Under the pieces are notes generated by a model. It did not search any database and was not told where the DNA came from. It saw only the letters and a list, made by a program, of their open reading frames with translations. A stretch of DNA of 64,000 nt, taken from CAG-390 sp964522215. Its GTDB lineage: Bacteria > Bacillota > Clostridia > Oscillospirales > CAG-272. Position 1 is the first letter of the stretch; the number at the start of each line of letters is the position of its first letter. Where the stretch lies: NCBI GenBank assembly GCA_964522215.1, contig CAZFVR010000007.1:5417-69416 (forward strand), written 5' to 3'. Shown here piece by piece: positions 8,944-16,624 of the stretch. A program made the position numbers and the translations under genes.

Positions 8944-9897
8944 ATGAGAAATGAAAAAAAGCCCTCCCTCTTTGCCGAGATACTGGGAGCGGTAACGAAG
9001 TATTTTCTTATTGCCGTGGGCGCGGTGGTGGTGCTTATCGCGCTTTCCGGTGTGAGAGTGATAGAGAGCGGCAATGTGGCCATCGTGTTGCGTTTCGGCA
9101 AGCTTGTCGGCAACAGCTATGAGGAGCAGATACACGAGCCGGGCCTTTTGTTTGCCTTTCCCTATATCGTTGACGAGGTGGTGACCGTCCCCACCGGGAG
9201 CGTTATAGAGCAAACGGTATCCACCCACTATACCTCCGGCGAGATGACCACACTCCGCCAAAACGGATATGTTGTTACGGCGGATCAAAATATCGCCGTG
9301 GTTCGAGCATCGGTAAAATACATGATAACCGACCCCGTGGCATACGCACTCCGCGTGGCGGATATTCCGGGTCTTATCAATGCAACTGTCAGCACGGCTA
9401 TGGTAAGCACGGCGGCAGGGGTATCGGTAGACGATCTTTTGACCTCCGGAAAGGATGATTTTGCAAGATCTGTGCTGGCATCGGCACAGGCCAAGCTATC
9501 AGCGGCGGGCGCGGGAATAACGCTTGGAACGATAGAACTTACAGACGTTGGCATGCCCACAGAGGTGCGTGACACCTATGACGAGGTAAATTCGGCCACC
9601 GTTCGCGCCGCCACAATGCTTGAGGAGGCCAAAAAATATCGCGAGACGCTACTGCCTCAAGCCGAGGCCACAGCGGCAAAGCTTAAAAACGATGCAAGCT
9701 CGGCATATTCCTCTGCCGTTGCAACGGCAAACAACGAGCTATCCGAATTTCGCGGCGTGCTTGACGAATACACGCAAAACCCGGAGCTGGTAAAAATACG
9801 GCTCTACAACTCCAAGCTCAGCGAGGCCGTGCGCAGAATAGGCAAGGTAAGGGTGGTCGGTGACGGCGAGACAAAGATATTTATAGGCGGCGATTGA
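8944..9897 (+). CDS. HflC-like SPFH protein
   Basis: 317 residues: short cytoplasmic N-terminus, one TM segment (about 20-42), then an SPFH/Band-7 domain (SGNVAIVLRFGKLVG, PGLLFAFPYIVDEV) and a long Ala/Glu-rich coiled coil to about residue 285. It has the size and layout of HflC. The third SPFH gene in a row, it starts 4 nt after the second and is followed 76 nt later by the ATPase. Three non-identical SPFH subunits suggest a heteromeric membrane assembly. The products could instead be flotillin-like scaffolds not tied to FtsH; sequence alone cannot decide. Confidence 0.85.
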   Translation: MRNEKKPSLFAEILGAVTKYFLIAVGAVVVLIALSGVRVIESGNVAIVLRFGKLVGNSYEEQIHEPGLLFAFPYIVDEVVTVPTGSVIEQTVSTHYTSGEMTTLRQNGYVVTADQNIAVVRASVKYMITDPVAYALRVADIPGLINATVSTAMVSTAAGVSVDDLLTSGKDDFARSVLASAQAKLSAAGAGITLGTIELTDVGMPTEVRDTYDEVNSATVRAATMLEEAKKYRETLLPQAEATAAKLKNDASSAYSSAVATANNELSEFRGVLDEYTQNPELVKIRLYNSKLSEAVRRIGKVRVVGDGETKIFIGGD

Positions 9898-9973
9898 TGC
9901 CGAGGATATATGCATGCGCGACTGCGCCTGCACTCACACCACAGCCCACAGCGGCAGAACGAAGGTGAACCAT

Positions 9974-11881
9974 ATGGAAAATATAGACAACATGGCCGAG
10001 CGAAGTCTTGAGGCACTCTCCCGCGACAATTTGACGAGCGAGGGCAAAAAAAGACTGCGCCGTGAGCTTATTTGCGGTGCGGCGGCGATAGTTTGCATGG
10101 CGGCGGGGCTGATATATTCAGCAGTCTTCCCCGCCCGACCGACTATCCCCGCCATGATATACACCGTAGGCTTTTTAATAGAAGCCGTACCGATATTTAT
10201 CGCATCCGTGCAGGGTGTGATATCCAAAAACATGACCAACGCCATGGAGCTGTTGGTTGCGATAGCGATAACCGCCTGCTATTTCAGCGGCGAGCTTATT
10301 CTATCCATCCTCATACCCCTCATACTCAACATAGCGCACTTTCTTGAGGAGCGCAGTATAATGGGCGGGCGGGATGTTATTGACGGTCTGCGGCGGATGC
10401 AGCAAAGCACTGCCACGCTGATAGACGGCGAGCGTGAGATCACCGTGGATACCTCCTCCCTGCGCATTGGGCAAAGGATAGTGGTGCGCCCGGGCGATGG
10501 CATACCGATAGACGGTGTTATAATTAGCGGCGAGGGACATATAGACCAAAAATCGCTGACAGGCGAACCGCTCCCATATCACGCCAAGGTGGGCGACAAT
10601 GTTTACGCGGGAACGATAGATCTTGACGGCCGCTTGATAGTTGAGGTCAAAAAAGAGTTCGTTGACACGTCATTTTCGCAGATATTAGCTCTGCTTGAGC
10701 GTTCGGAGACGATATCCGCCCCCGAATCGCGGATAATAGACAAGTTTATGGCCTATTATATCCCGTTCGTTTTGGCAGTTGCGGCGGCGGTGGCACTGCT
10801 CACTCGCGATGCCGACAAGGCGATAGCGATACTTGTGGTCTCCTGCCCCTGCGGGCAGATGCTTGTAAGCTCGGCACCGATGATAGCCGCCCTCTCCGCC
10901 GCCACACGGCGTGGCATACTTATCAAGAACTCCAAATTTATTGAGGAGATGACCGAGCTTGATGCCGTTGTGTTTGATAAAACGGGTACTATAACCCGCG
11001 GCGAGCTATCACTCATTGGCATCTGCCCTGCCAACGGTCACACCGAGGATGAACTGCTGTCTGCCGCCGCAAGCGTGGCGCGCGGCTCTACCCACCCCGT
11101 CTCCCGTGCGCTTTGCGCCGCCGCAAAGGAACACGGAGCGGATGCCGCCCCCTTGGGTCAGCTAAAGATAAGGGAGATATCCGGTCACGGTGTCGAGGGA
11201 GTTGCACAGGACGGCAGCATTATCCGCTTTGGCAAGCGCGAGTGGATAGCGGGGGCGGACTGCATGCCCGAACCGCCCGAGGATCACATAGGAAGCATCA
11301 GCTACGTTGAAGCGGGCGGTGTATGCCTTGGATACCTCATATTCGGGGACACACTGCGCCAGGGCGCGGCGGAATGCATAAAGGAACTGGCGGACGTTGG
11401 CATCAGCACATCGGTGATGCTCACAGGTGACCGCAAAGCCCCCGCAGAGGCGATATGCGCCGCCGTGGGCATTGGCACACTGCATGCCGATCTTTTACCG
11501 GAGGACAAATACAGGCACCTGCAGGAGCTAAAGCTCGACCACCGCGTGCTGGCGGTGGGTGACGGCATAAATGACGCGCCGGCACTACGCGAGGCAGATG
11601 TTGGCATTGCCATGGGCGCGATGGGATCTGACCTTGCAATAATGTCATCCGACATCGCGCTTATGAACAACGACCTCTCAAACATTCCATACGCCGCAAG
11701 GCTTGCCAAAAAAACGCGGCGCACGATATATCAAAATCTTGCGCTTTCGATAGGCATAAGTGCCTGCATGATAGGACTTTCCGCCTTTGGAGTGATAAGT
11801 GCACTGGCCGGCTCGATACTTCACAACTGCGGCGCGTTTGCCGTGCTTATTAACAGCTCAAGAATACTGCGGACAAAATAA
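9974..11881 (+). CDS. P1B-type (heavy-metal) cation-transporting ATPase lacking N-terminal metal-binding domain
   Basis: 635 residues from the ATG at 9974 (GAAGGTGA 6 nt upstream). It has the ATPase core: TGEP actuator loop, membrane CPC motif in VVSCPCGQM, phosphorylation motif DKTGTITRG, nucleotide-binding HP locus in THPVSRAL, TGDR and GDGINDAPAL hinge motifs. The CPC motif places it in the P1B group (Cu/Ag or Zn/Cd/Pb/Co exporters). There is no HMA/CxxC domain; the N-terminus is a short charged segment leading straight into TM1. The last TM carries an HNCGA motif where Zn-type pumps often have a conserved Asp, so the metal cannot be assigned. It ends the LRR-SPFH operon and is followed by a bidirectional terminator. 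Co-occurrence with three SPFH genes suggests the pump is assembled in or controlled by SPFH cages. Confidence 0.88.
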   Translation: MENIDNMAERSLEALSRDNLTSEGKKRLRRELICGAAAIVCMAAGLIYSAVFPARPTIPAMIYTVGFLIEAVPIFIASVQGVISKNMTNAMELLVAIAITACYFSGELILSILIPLILNIAHFLEERSIMGGRDVIDGLRRMQQSTATLIDGEREITVDTSSLRIGQRIVVRPGDGIPIDGVIISGEGHIDQKSLTGEPLPYHAKVGDNVYAGTIDLDGRLIVEVKKEFVDTSFSQILALLERSETISAPESRIIDKFMAYYIPFVLAVAAAVALLTRDADKAIAILVVSCPCGQMLVSSAPMIAALSAATRRGILIKNSKFIEEMTELDAVVFDKTGTITRGELSLIGICPANGHTEDELLSAAASVARGSTHPVSRALCAAAKEHGADAAPLGQLKIREISGHGVEGVAQDGSIIRFGKREWIAGADCMPEPPEDHIGSISYVEAGGVCLGYLIFGDTLRQGAAECIKELADVGISTSVMLTGDRKAPAEAICAAVGIGTLHADLLPEDKYRHLQELKLDHRVLAVGDGINDAPALREADVGIAMGAMGSDLAIMSSDIALMNNDLSNIPYAARLAKKTRRTIYQNLALSIGISACMIGLSAFGVISALAGSILHNCGAFAVLINSSRILRTK

Positions 11882-11898
11882 TGCGATCGTCGCATACA

Positions 11899-11940
11899 TA
11901 ATATCGCCCCGAAGCGCCAAGGCACTTCGGGGCGATATTA
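11899..11940. terminator. Bidirectional terminator between convergent genes
   Basis: A perfect 16-bp stem (11899-11914 with 11925-11940) with a 10-nt loop, A/T-rich at its base on both sides. It lies between the convergent ATPase (+) and SGNH hydrolase (-) genes. Confidence 0.85.
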
Positions 11941-11976
11941 TATTTGATGATATTTTTCTTGATGCCCGCGCACGGA

Positions 11977-12741
11977 TCAGATAAGCGTGGGCAGATGGCG
12001 CAGAATGGTATCGGCAATGCGGCGATGCCCCGCCGCACTCGGATGCAGGCGGTCGCGCTCGGTATTTACAAAAAACTCGGCAGCGCTTGAATCCGCAAGC
12101 GGAAAAAGTCCGCTCTCTCTGTAAAGATCGATCATGGGGATCGCCCAAATATCCGCTGCACGTCGCACGGCGGCAATATATTCCTCAAAAAACACGCCTA
12201 TTGAATTTGAATACAGCTCGCTGTACTGTATATTTTTAGGTCCAAACGTAGCGTAGGCGCGGTGTATGGGGGTCATTATGACGATGGCCGTGCGTGGGTA
12301 ATGTTCACGCAAAAAGCCAAGGAGCATATTAAGCCTGCCGCAGACAGTGGCGTGATCGAATAACGGACGGCGCACGCGGCGCTCCTCCCGCCGTACCTCG
12401 CGTCCCTCGGCATCGCGCTCACAAACGACCCTCTCCCGATCCTCGTCAAAAAAACTGCCAAGCGGAATGTTACCGTAAAAGTCGTTCGTTCCGGCAAAGA
12501 TAAACACGGCATCTATCTCCTGCCCAAACTCAGCGTGCATGCGCTCGGCCTGTCCCAAAAGCGCAGCCAGCTGTGCTCCGTTTTTGCCGTACCCCACCGT
12601 ATCGATGCCAAGCTCCTCACCCAAAAGATCAAAATATCGCTCGCCCATCTTCACGCCGACTCCCTCGGTAATGGAATCACCGAGAAAACAAAAACGCTTG
12701 GTTGTGCGTGTTGCTGTCATATCCTTTATTTTGTCCGTCAC
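11977..12741 (-). CDS. SGNH/GDSL-family hydrolase
   Basis: 254 residues, no signal peptide, so probably cytoplasmic. The four SGNH blocks are visible: FLGDSITEG (nucleophile Ser), a Gly in YGKNGAQ, AGTNDFYG (Asn) and DRLHPSAAGH near the C-terminus (Asp and His). The family includes esterases, lipases and carbohydrate deacetylases; the substrate is not predictable here. The GTG start overlaps the stop of the acetyltransferase gene upstream (GTGA overlap). It is the last gene of a five-gene minus-strand operon. Confidence 0.85.
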   Translation of the reverse strand: MTDKIKDMTATRTTKRFCFLGDSITEGVGVKMGERYFDLLGEELGIDTVGYGKNGAQLAALLGQAERMHAEFGQEIDAVFIFAGTNDFYGNIPLGSFFDEDRERVVCERDAEGREVRREERRVRRPLFDHATVCGRLNMLLGFLREHYPRTAIVIMTPIHRAYATFGPKNIQYSELYSNSIGVFFEEYIAAVRRAADIWAIPMIDLYRESGLFPLADSSAAEFFVNTERDRLHPSAAGHRRIADTILRHLPTLI

Positions 12742-13277
12742 TTTGCCGCTCCCGCCTCGACAGGAAGTTCAAATGCCACCCTGTGCTCTCCGTTTTTAAG
12801 ATAGATCACACCACAGCGGGTAAAGCCGGTGCGTTCTACCATGCGGATCATGGGGTAGTTGCCGTGGTGGGTGTCCACACGCAGGCTGGCTATTGAATGT
12901 TCAGCACAGTATCCCTTAAGATATTCTATGATATCATCGCTCACGCCGTGGCCGCGGCACTCCTTGGCTACGCAAAAGCGATGCAATGCGATGTACGGAC
13001 CATCCGTCAGCCATGCGCCCTCAAATATCTCGTCATAATTGGGGTCACCGGAGGAGATCGCCGCGTAAGTGCCGCAAAGCTTGCCGCTTGAGGCATCGCG
13101 CACGGTGTAGGATATCCCCGCCTCGATATCGCGCAGCACAACATCACGATTTGGGTAGCCGTATTGCCATTGATCGATCCCCAGACGACCTATGCTGTCC
13201 CTCGCCTCCTCGATGACCACCATGATATCATCGGTATCAAGTAATGTAGCGCGACTTATAACGATATTATTCTTCAT
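12738..13277 (-). CDS. GNAT-family N-acetyltransferase
   Basis: 179 residues. The acetyl-CoA binding motif A is seen at about residues 108-125 (AKECRGHGVSDDIIEYL), followed by the typical NYPMIRMVERTGF motif B. The acceptor substrate is unknown. It overlaps the upstream lipoprotein gene by 11 nt and the downstream SGNH gene by 4 nt, so expression is coupled. An acetyltransferase next to an SGNH esterase could make and remove the same acyl group; this is only a suggestion from context. Confidence 0.88.
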   Translation of the reverse strand: MKNNIVISRATLLDTDDIMVVIEEARDSIGRLGIDQWQYGYPNRDVVLRDIEAGISYTVRDASSGKLCGTYAAISSGDPNYDEIFEGAWLTDGPYIALHRFCVAKECRGHGVSDDIIEYLKGYCAEHSIASLRVDTHHGNYPMIRMVERTGFTRCGVIYLKNGEHRVAFELPVEAGAAK

Positions 13278-13647
13278 TTGTTTCTGCCCCCTTAGCGCAG
13301 ACCGAGCAGGCGCGTTGCTTGCCCGCCGCCTCGGCCTCCTCTATAGTTCCTGAATTAATATTTGTTGATCTTTTAAGTGACGAGCACTCGGCACTTGCGT
13401 GCCACACCTTGCCGGTGGATGTCCAAAACAGCACCGCCGCGCCGCTCTCATCGGTGGTTGGCGGATATTTTTCGCTCTCCGCCGCCTCACGCTCGGAAAT
13501 GGCAAGCCAGATCGATTCCACTGCCTCCGGCGTTAGTGTATCCCCTGTGTAAAAGCCCGAGTCCCCGGATGAATAGGTCGAGCACGAGGTGAGCGCCAAG
13601 GATAAAACAAGACAAACAAGCACAACCGCCGTCATTTTCCTTTGCAT
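13267..13647 (-). CDS. Small lipoprotein with Cys/His C-terminal motif
   Basis: 126 residues from the ATG at 13647, which has GAGGTGAG 5-6 nt upstream (a GTG at 13656 is possible but lacks a binding site). Signal peptide with lipobox LTSC, a short linker, then a C-terminal block VWHASAECSSLKR ... RACSVCAKG. This His/Cys arrangement (H-x5-C ... C-x2-C) resembles a small metal-binding motif found at the ends of many secreted Firmicutes proteins. Function unknown. Middle gene of the five-gene operon. Confidence 0.75.
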   Translation of the reverse strand: MQRKMTAVVLVCLVLSLALTSCSTYSSGDSGFYTGDTLTPEAVESIWLAISEREAAESEKYPPTTDESGAAVLFWTSTGKVWHASAECSSLKRSTNINSGTIEEAEAAGKQRACSVCAKGAETNEE

Positions 13648-13652
13648 GAGAC

Positions 13653-14537
13653 TCACCTCAAAAACTTTTCAAGCAGGCCAAGCTTATCGCTTGAATATTC
13701 GTAAGCTCCGCGGTAATCAGACATTGCACTGCAGCAGCGCTCAAGATCGGCAAAAATAAAATACATTATCGGTGCCGCGACCTCCGTCTCTCCTGTCAGG
13801 AGCGAGCGCAGCTCTGTGTATCCGTCGTGATAATTTTTGCGCTCTATAGCCATCCTCGCCCTTATATGTGCGGCATATTGGCGTTCTCGCTCATCCACAT
13901 GTGCAAAATACATTCGTGCCAGCATCTCGCCATCCGGGCGGCCTATGGCACGAAGCACCGAATAGTATCGGCAAAAGGGATCTGAGAGTGCTCCGGGAGC
14001 TACCCCATCCGCCTCGTCTGACATATCCGAGTAGATAGAGGGCGAGATATCATGCATACAAGCAAGATAAACGGCAGATCTTTCCTCTATTCCGTCAAGT
14101 GGATAGATGGTCTCCGTTTTTTTTGCGGTTGCCTCATCAAAAAGTGCCACGGCATCGTTGAGCCGCCCCTCAGCAAACTTTTCGCATGCAAGGCTGAATG
14201 AGCAAAGGCAGATCAGCGCATTTATCTCGTCATCCTCGCCGCCAAGCGACATGCAGATATCGCGGCAGATCTTGTGGTCGCCCGCATGGTACGCCCGCTT
14301 GATGTTGGGCATGGCGTTCATTTTTTTATAATAGAATTCGTCGCCGTCCTCCGCCAGCAAAAAGCCTGCGGGAACACCAAGCCGTGAAGCAAGGTAGATC
14401 ACGGTAGGCAGCGACGGCAGTGCCGCGCCGTTTTCGATGCGCGAGAGCATGTTACGGGTGATCTCCGAACCAGCAAGCTCGCTTTGCGTCATCATTTTTG
14501 CCCCACGCAGAGCGCGGATCTTTTCACCTATATTCAT
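13653..14537 (-). CDS. XRE-family transcription regulator with TPR-like C-terminal region
   Basis: 294 residues. An N-terminal helix-turn-helix (residues about 6-60, MTQSELAGSEITRNMLSRIE) is followed by about 220 residues of mainly alpha-helical sequence resembling degenerate TPR repeats, the build of Rgg/PlcR-like or related regulators that sense peptides or protein partners. The start overlaps the stop of the upstream DivIVA-like gene by 4 nt. Position inside an operon with a lipoprotein and a coiled-coil cell-pole-type protein suggests it controls this operon, possibly autogenously. The ligand is unknown. Confidence 0.85.
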   Translation of the reverse strand: MNIGEKIRALRGAKMMTQSELAGSEITRNMLSRIENGAALPSLPTVIYLASRLGVPAGFLLAEDGDEFYYKKMNAMPNIKRAYHAGDHKICRDICMSLGGEDDEINALICLCSFSLACEKFAEGRLNDAVALFDEATAKKTETIYPLDGIEERSAVYLACMHDISPSIYSDMSDEADGVAPGALSDPFCRYYSVLRAIGRPDGEMLARMYFAHVDERERQYAAHIRARMAIERKNYHDGYTELRSLLTGETEVAAPIMYFIFADLERCCSAMSDYRGAYEYSSDKLGLLEKFLR

Positions 14538-15586
14538 TTTCTGCGTCCAAACCTAAAAAATCCGTCATCACGGTGCTGTTTGGATGCAGTGCGGCCCATC
14601 TCCTGTCCGCGGCGAGATGACCTGTGCGAAACGGAACTCGCCGATGCCACTGACGCCGTCCTCATGGCGGATGCATTGGCCTCCTTGACGGCGTTGTCGG
14701 CCGCGGCACTTGAAGCTGCTTTTTTATCGGCGCTTTGAGCTGAATTCACACTTGTTTTTGCATTTGCATCGGATCCTCCGGCGACATCGGCACTTACTCC
14801 GGCATTATCCGCCGCCAGCTCGGCCTCGGCCAGCTTTTGCTCTATCAGACGCTCTATCTCGGCGCGGAGCTTTTCTACACGAACGACCGCCGTGCGATTT
14901 TTATCATACAGCTCCTCACTGAGCTTACCAACGCCTGCCTCTGCGGAGCGCATATTTGCCAAAATATCATCAAGGCTCTCGGCGGCAGTGCGATTTATAA
15001 GCTCATATATCTCGCAAAGCTCACCGCTCATCTGACCCTTTATCTCCTCGCATGCGGCTGCACTGCCGAGACTGCGCGCCTCCGCCCTTATCCTTTCCGC
15101 CTCATTATAAGCGGAGCGGATAACATTATCCGCCTCTGCCACCGCACCTGCTTGCGGCGCCGTAAGACGGCGGGAATCAAGCTCATCATACGCCGCAGCA
15201 CGCCGCCGCAGTTCACAAAGTTCCTCGGCGGAGGGCATATCACTCGGGACATCCGCAAGCATCCCGCGCAGTGCGGTCGCCTCCTTGGCGTGTGAGGCGG
15301 CCTCCTCCTCCGCCTTGAGGCACTTTTGGCGAAGAGCCTCAAGCTCACCCTCGGAGCTTTCAAGCTTTAGCCGAAGCTCCTCGGCACGAGTTTTTGCATT
15401 CTCAAGCTCACGACGAAGCTCTTCGTCCTCGCCCTTGAGTACGTCAAGCTCACCCTTGAGCTTTGTCGCATTTGCCGATGCCGCTGCCATCTCGGATGCG
15501 TGGCGTGCATCAACCCCGGAAATATATTTATTTACATCCTTTTTATTATATCCAGCCATTGACGAGCGAAAGATGACCTTATCCAT
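14534..15586 (-). CDS. DivIVA-like coiled-coil protein
   Basis: 350 residues. The start is DivIVA-like: F-x-x-x-x-x-GYNKKDVNKYI in the first 22 residues, the lipid-binding signature region of DivIVA/GpsB relatives. A long coiled coil follows (about 30-105, heptads rich in Leu/Glu), then a second helical block (about 150-240) and a low-complexity Ala/Ser/Asp tail ending in basic residues (RFGRRK). Known DivIVA proteins bind curved membrane at poles and septa and recruit partners. First gene of a five-gene minus-strand operon with a good promoter at 15677-15705. Called DivIVA-like rather than DivIVA because only the N-terminal motif is diagnostic. Confidence 0.7.
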   Translation of the reverse strand: MDKVIFRSSMAGYNKKDVNKYISGVDARHASEMAAASANATKLKGELDVLKGEDEELRRELENAKTRAEELRLKLESSEGELEALRQKCLKAEEEAASHAKEATALRGMLADVPSDMPSAEELCELRRRAAAYDELDSRRLTAPQAGAVAEADNVIRSAYNEAERIRAEARSLGSAAACEEIKGQMSGELCEIYELINRTAAESLDDILANMRSAEAGVGKLSEELYDKNRTAVVRVEKLRAEIERLIEQKLAEAELAADNAGVSADVAGGSDANAKTSVNSAQSADKKAASSAAADNAVKEANASAMRTASVASASSVSHRSSRRGQEMGRTASKQHRDDGFFRFGRRK

Positions 15587-15676
15587 ACTCGACCCTTCCC
15601 TTCCGACATTATTACCGTTATTACCATTATTACTATCGATCCGATATCATTCAAGGATCTCAACACTTCCCTGTAC

Positions 15677-15705
15677 ATTTTATCACAAAGCCGCCAAGTA
15701 ATCAA
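15677..15705 (-). promoter_or_regulatory. SigA-like promoter of the DivIVA-like operon
   Basis: On the minus strand: TTGATT (15705-15700), 17-nt spacer, TAAAAT (15682-15677). About 90 nt upstream of the start at 15586. Confidence 0.65.
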
Positions 15706-15795
15706 TCTCTTTTGCGTTTTTTTCTCAAAAAAAGCAAAAAAAAATATATTTCCGACCCTATCCGGCGCAAAATTTGATTTTTTTCGCTACATCTA

Positions 15796-15824
15796 TTTAC
15801 CGTAACGTTTTTTTGTAGTATAAT
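15796..15824 (+). promoter_or_regulatory. SigA-like promoter of xpt
   Basis: TTTACC (15796-15801), 17-nt spacer, TATAAT (15819-15824). The leader to the ATG at 15905 is about 75 nt and includes a small hairpin (GGGAT/ATCCC near 15859-15873). It is too short for the usual purine riboswitch plus terminator. Confidence 0.65.
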
Positions 15825-15904
15825 ATATTAAAGGGATATTCGAAGCAGAATAAAATGCGGGATCTTATATCCCAAACACAGTGACCAACAGCTCGGAGGT
15901 AGGT

Positions 15905-16480
15905 ATGGAGCTTTTAAAACAGATGATCAGAGAACAGGGCGAGCTTCGCCCGGGCGGTGTTGTTATAGTTTCGAACTTTTTAAATCACCGCATGAATACA
16001 GAATTGATCGACAAGATAGGTGAGGAGTTTTACCGCATATTTGCCGACAAAAAGCCAACACTTATCCTCACCGTTGAGGCATCGGGCATTGGCATTGCAT
16101 GTCTTGCCGCGCGCTATTTCGGCGTGGATGTGGTGTTTGCAAAAAAATCACAGTCAAAGAACCTCAGCGGCGATACATATTCATCCCTTGTGCGCTCCTT
16201 TACGCGCGGTTCTGTTTTTGAGGTGCGCGTGGATCGCGGCTGCATAAAAAAAGGCGACAGAGTCTTGCTGATAGACGACTTTTTGGCGGACGGCGAGGCG
16301 CTTCGAGGTCTTATTGATATTACAAACCAAGCGGGCGCCACCGTTGTTGGCGCGGGCATTTGCATTGAGAAGGCTTTCCAGCCCGGCGGAGACAGGATAC
16401 GCGAGATGAATATAGATCTGCACTCGCTGGCACGGATCGGGCTTGACGATGGAGGCAATATGATCCTGCTTGACGACTGA
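15905..16480 (+). CDS. xpt: Xanthine phosphoribosyltransferase
   Basis: Converts xanthine and PRPP to XMP in purine salvage; cytoplasmic. 191 residues from the ATG at 15905, which has GGAGGT 5 nt upstream; this matches the usual Xpt length of about 190. The PRPP-binding motif is seen at VLLIDDFLADGEAL (about residues 119-132), and the start MELLKQMIREQGELRPGG and SNFLNHRMN are typical of Xpt. It stands alone between divergent and convergent neighbours, with its own promoter and terminator. Confidence 0.93.
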   Translation: MELLKQMIREQGELRPGGVVIVSNFLNHRMNTELIDKIGEEFYRIFADKKPTLILTVEASGIGIACLAARYFGVDVVFAKKSQSKNLSGDTYSSLVRSFTRGSVFEVRVDRGCIKKGDRVLLIDDFLADGEALRGLIDITNQAGATVVGAGICIEKAFQPGGDRIREMNIDLHSLARIGLDDGGNMILLDD

Positions 16481-16538
16481 CCGCTATACCTTTATTATTT
16501 TTTAATATAACATTTGAGCCTCCAGCGCTCAAAGCGCA

Positions 16539-16580
16539 ACCGAGCGCAAGTCATGGGACTTGCGCTCGGTGCTTTTTTAT
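16539..16580 (+). terminator. Rho-independent terminator of xpt
   Basis: 14-bp perfect stem (16539-16552 with 16557-16570), ATGG loop, then GCTTTTTTATTTATTTTTA. It also lies at the 3' end of the convergent hyd operon. Confidence 0.9.
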
Positions 16581-16624
16581 TTATTTTTATTGCTCTTTAC
16601 CGATATTACGGCCGAGCGGCGTGA

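Noticed and set aside
15825..15904. Possible purine riboswitch before xpt
   Set aside because: The leader is too short and lacks the conserved purine-aptamer loops; only a small hairpin is seen.
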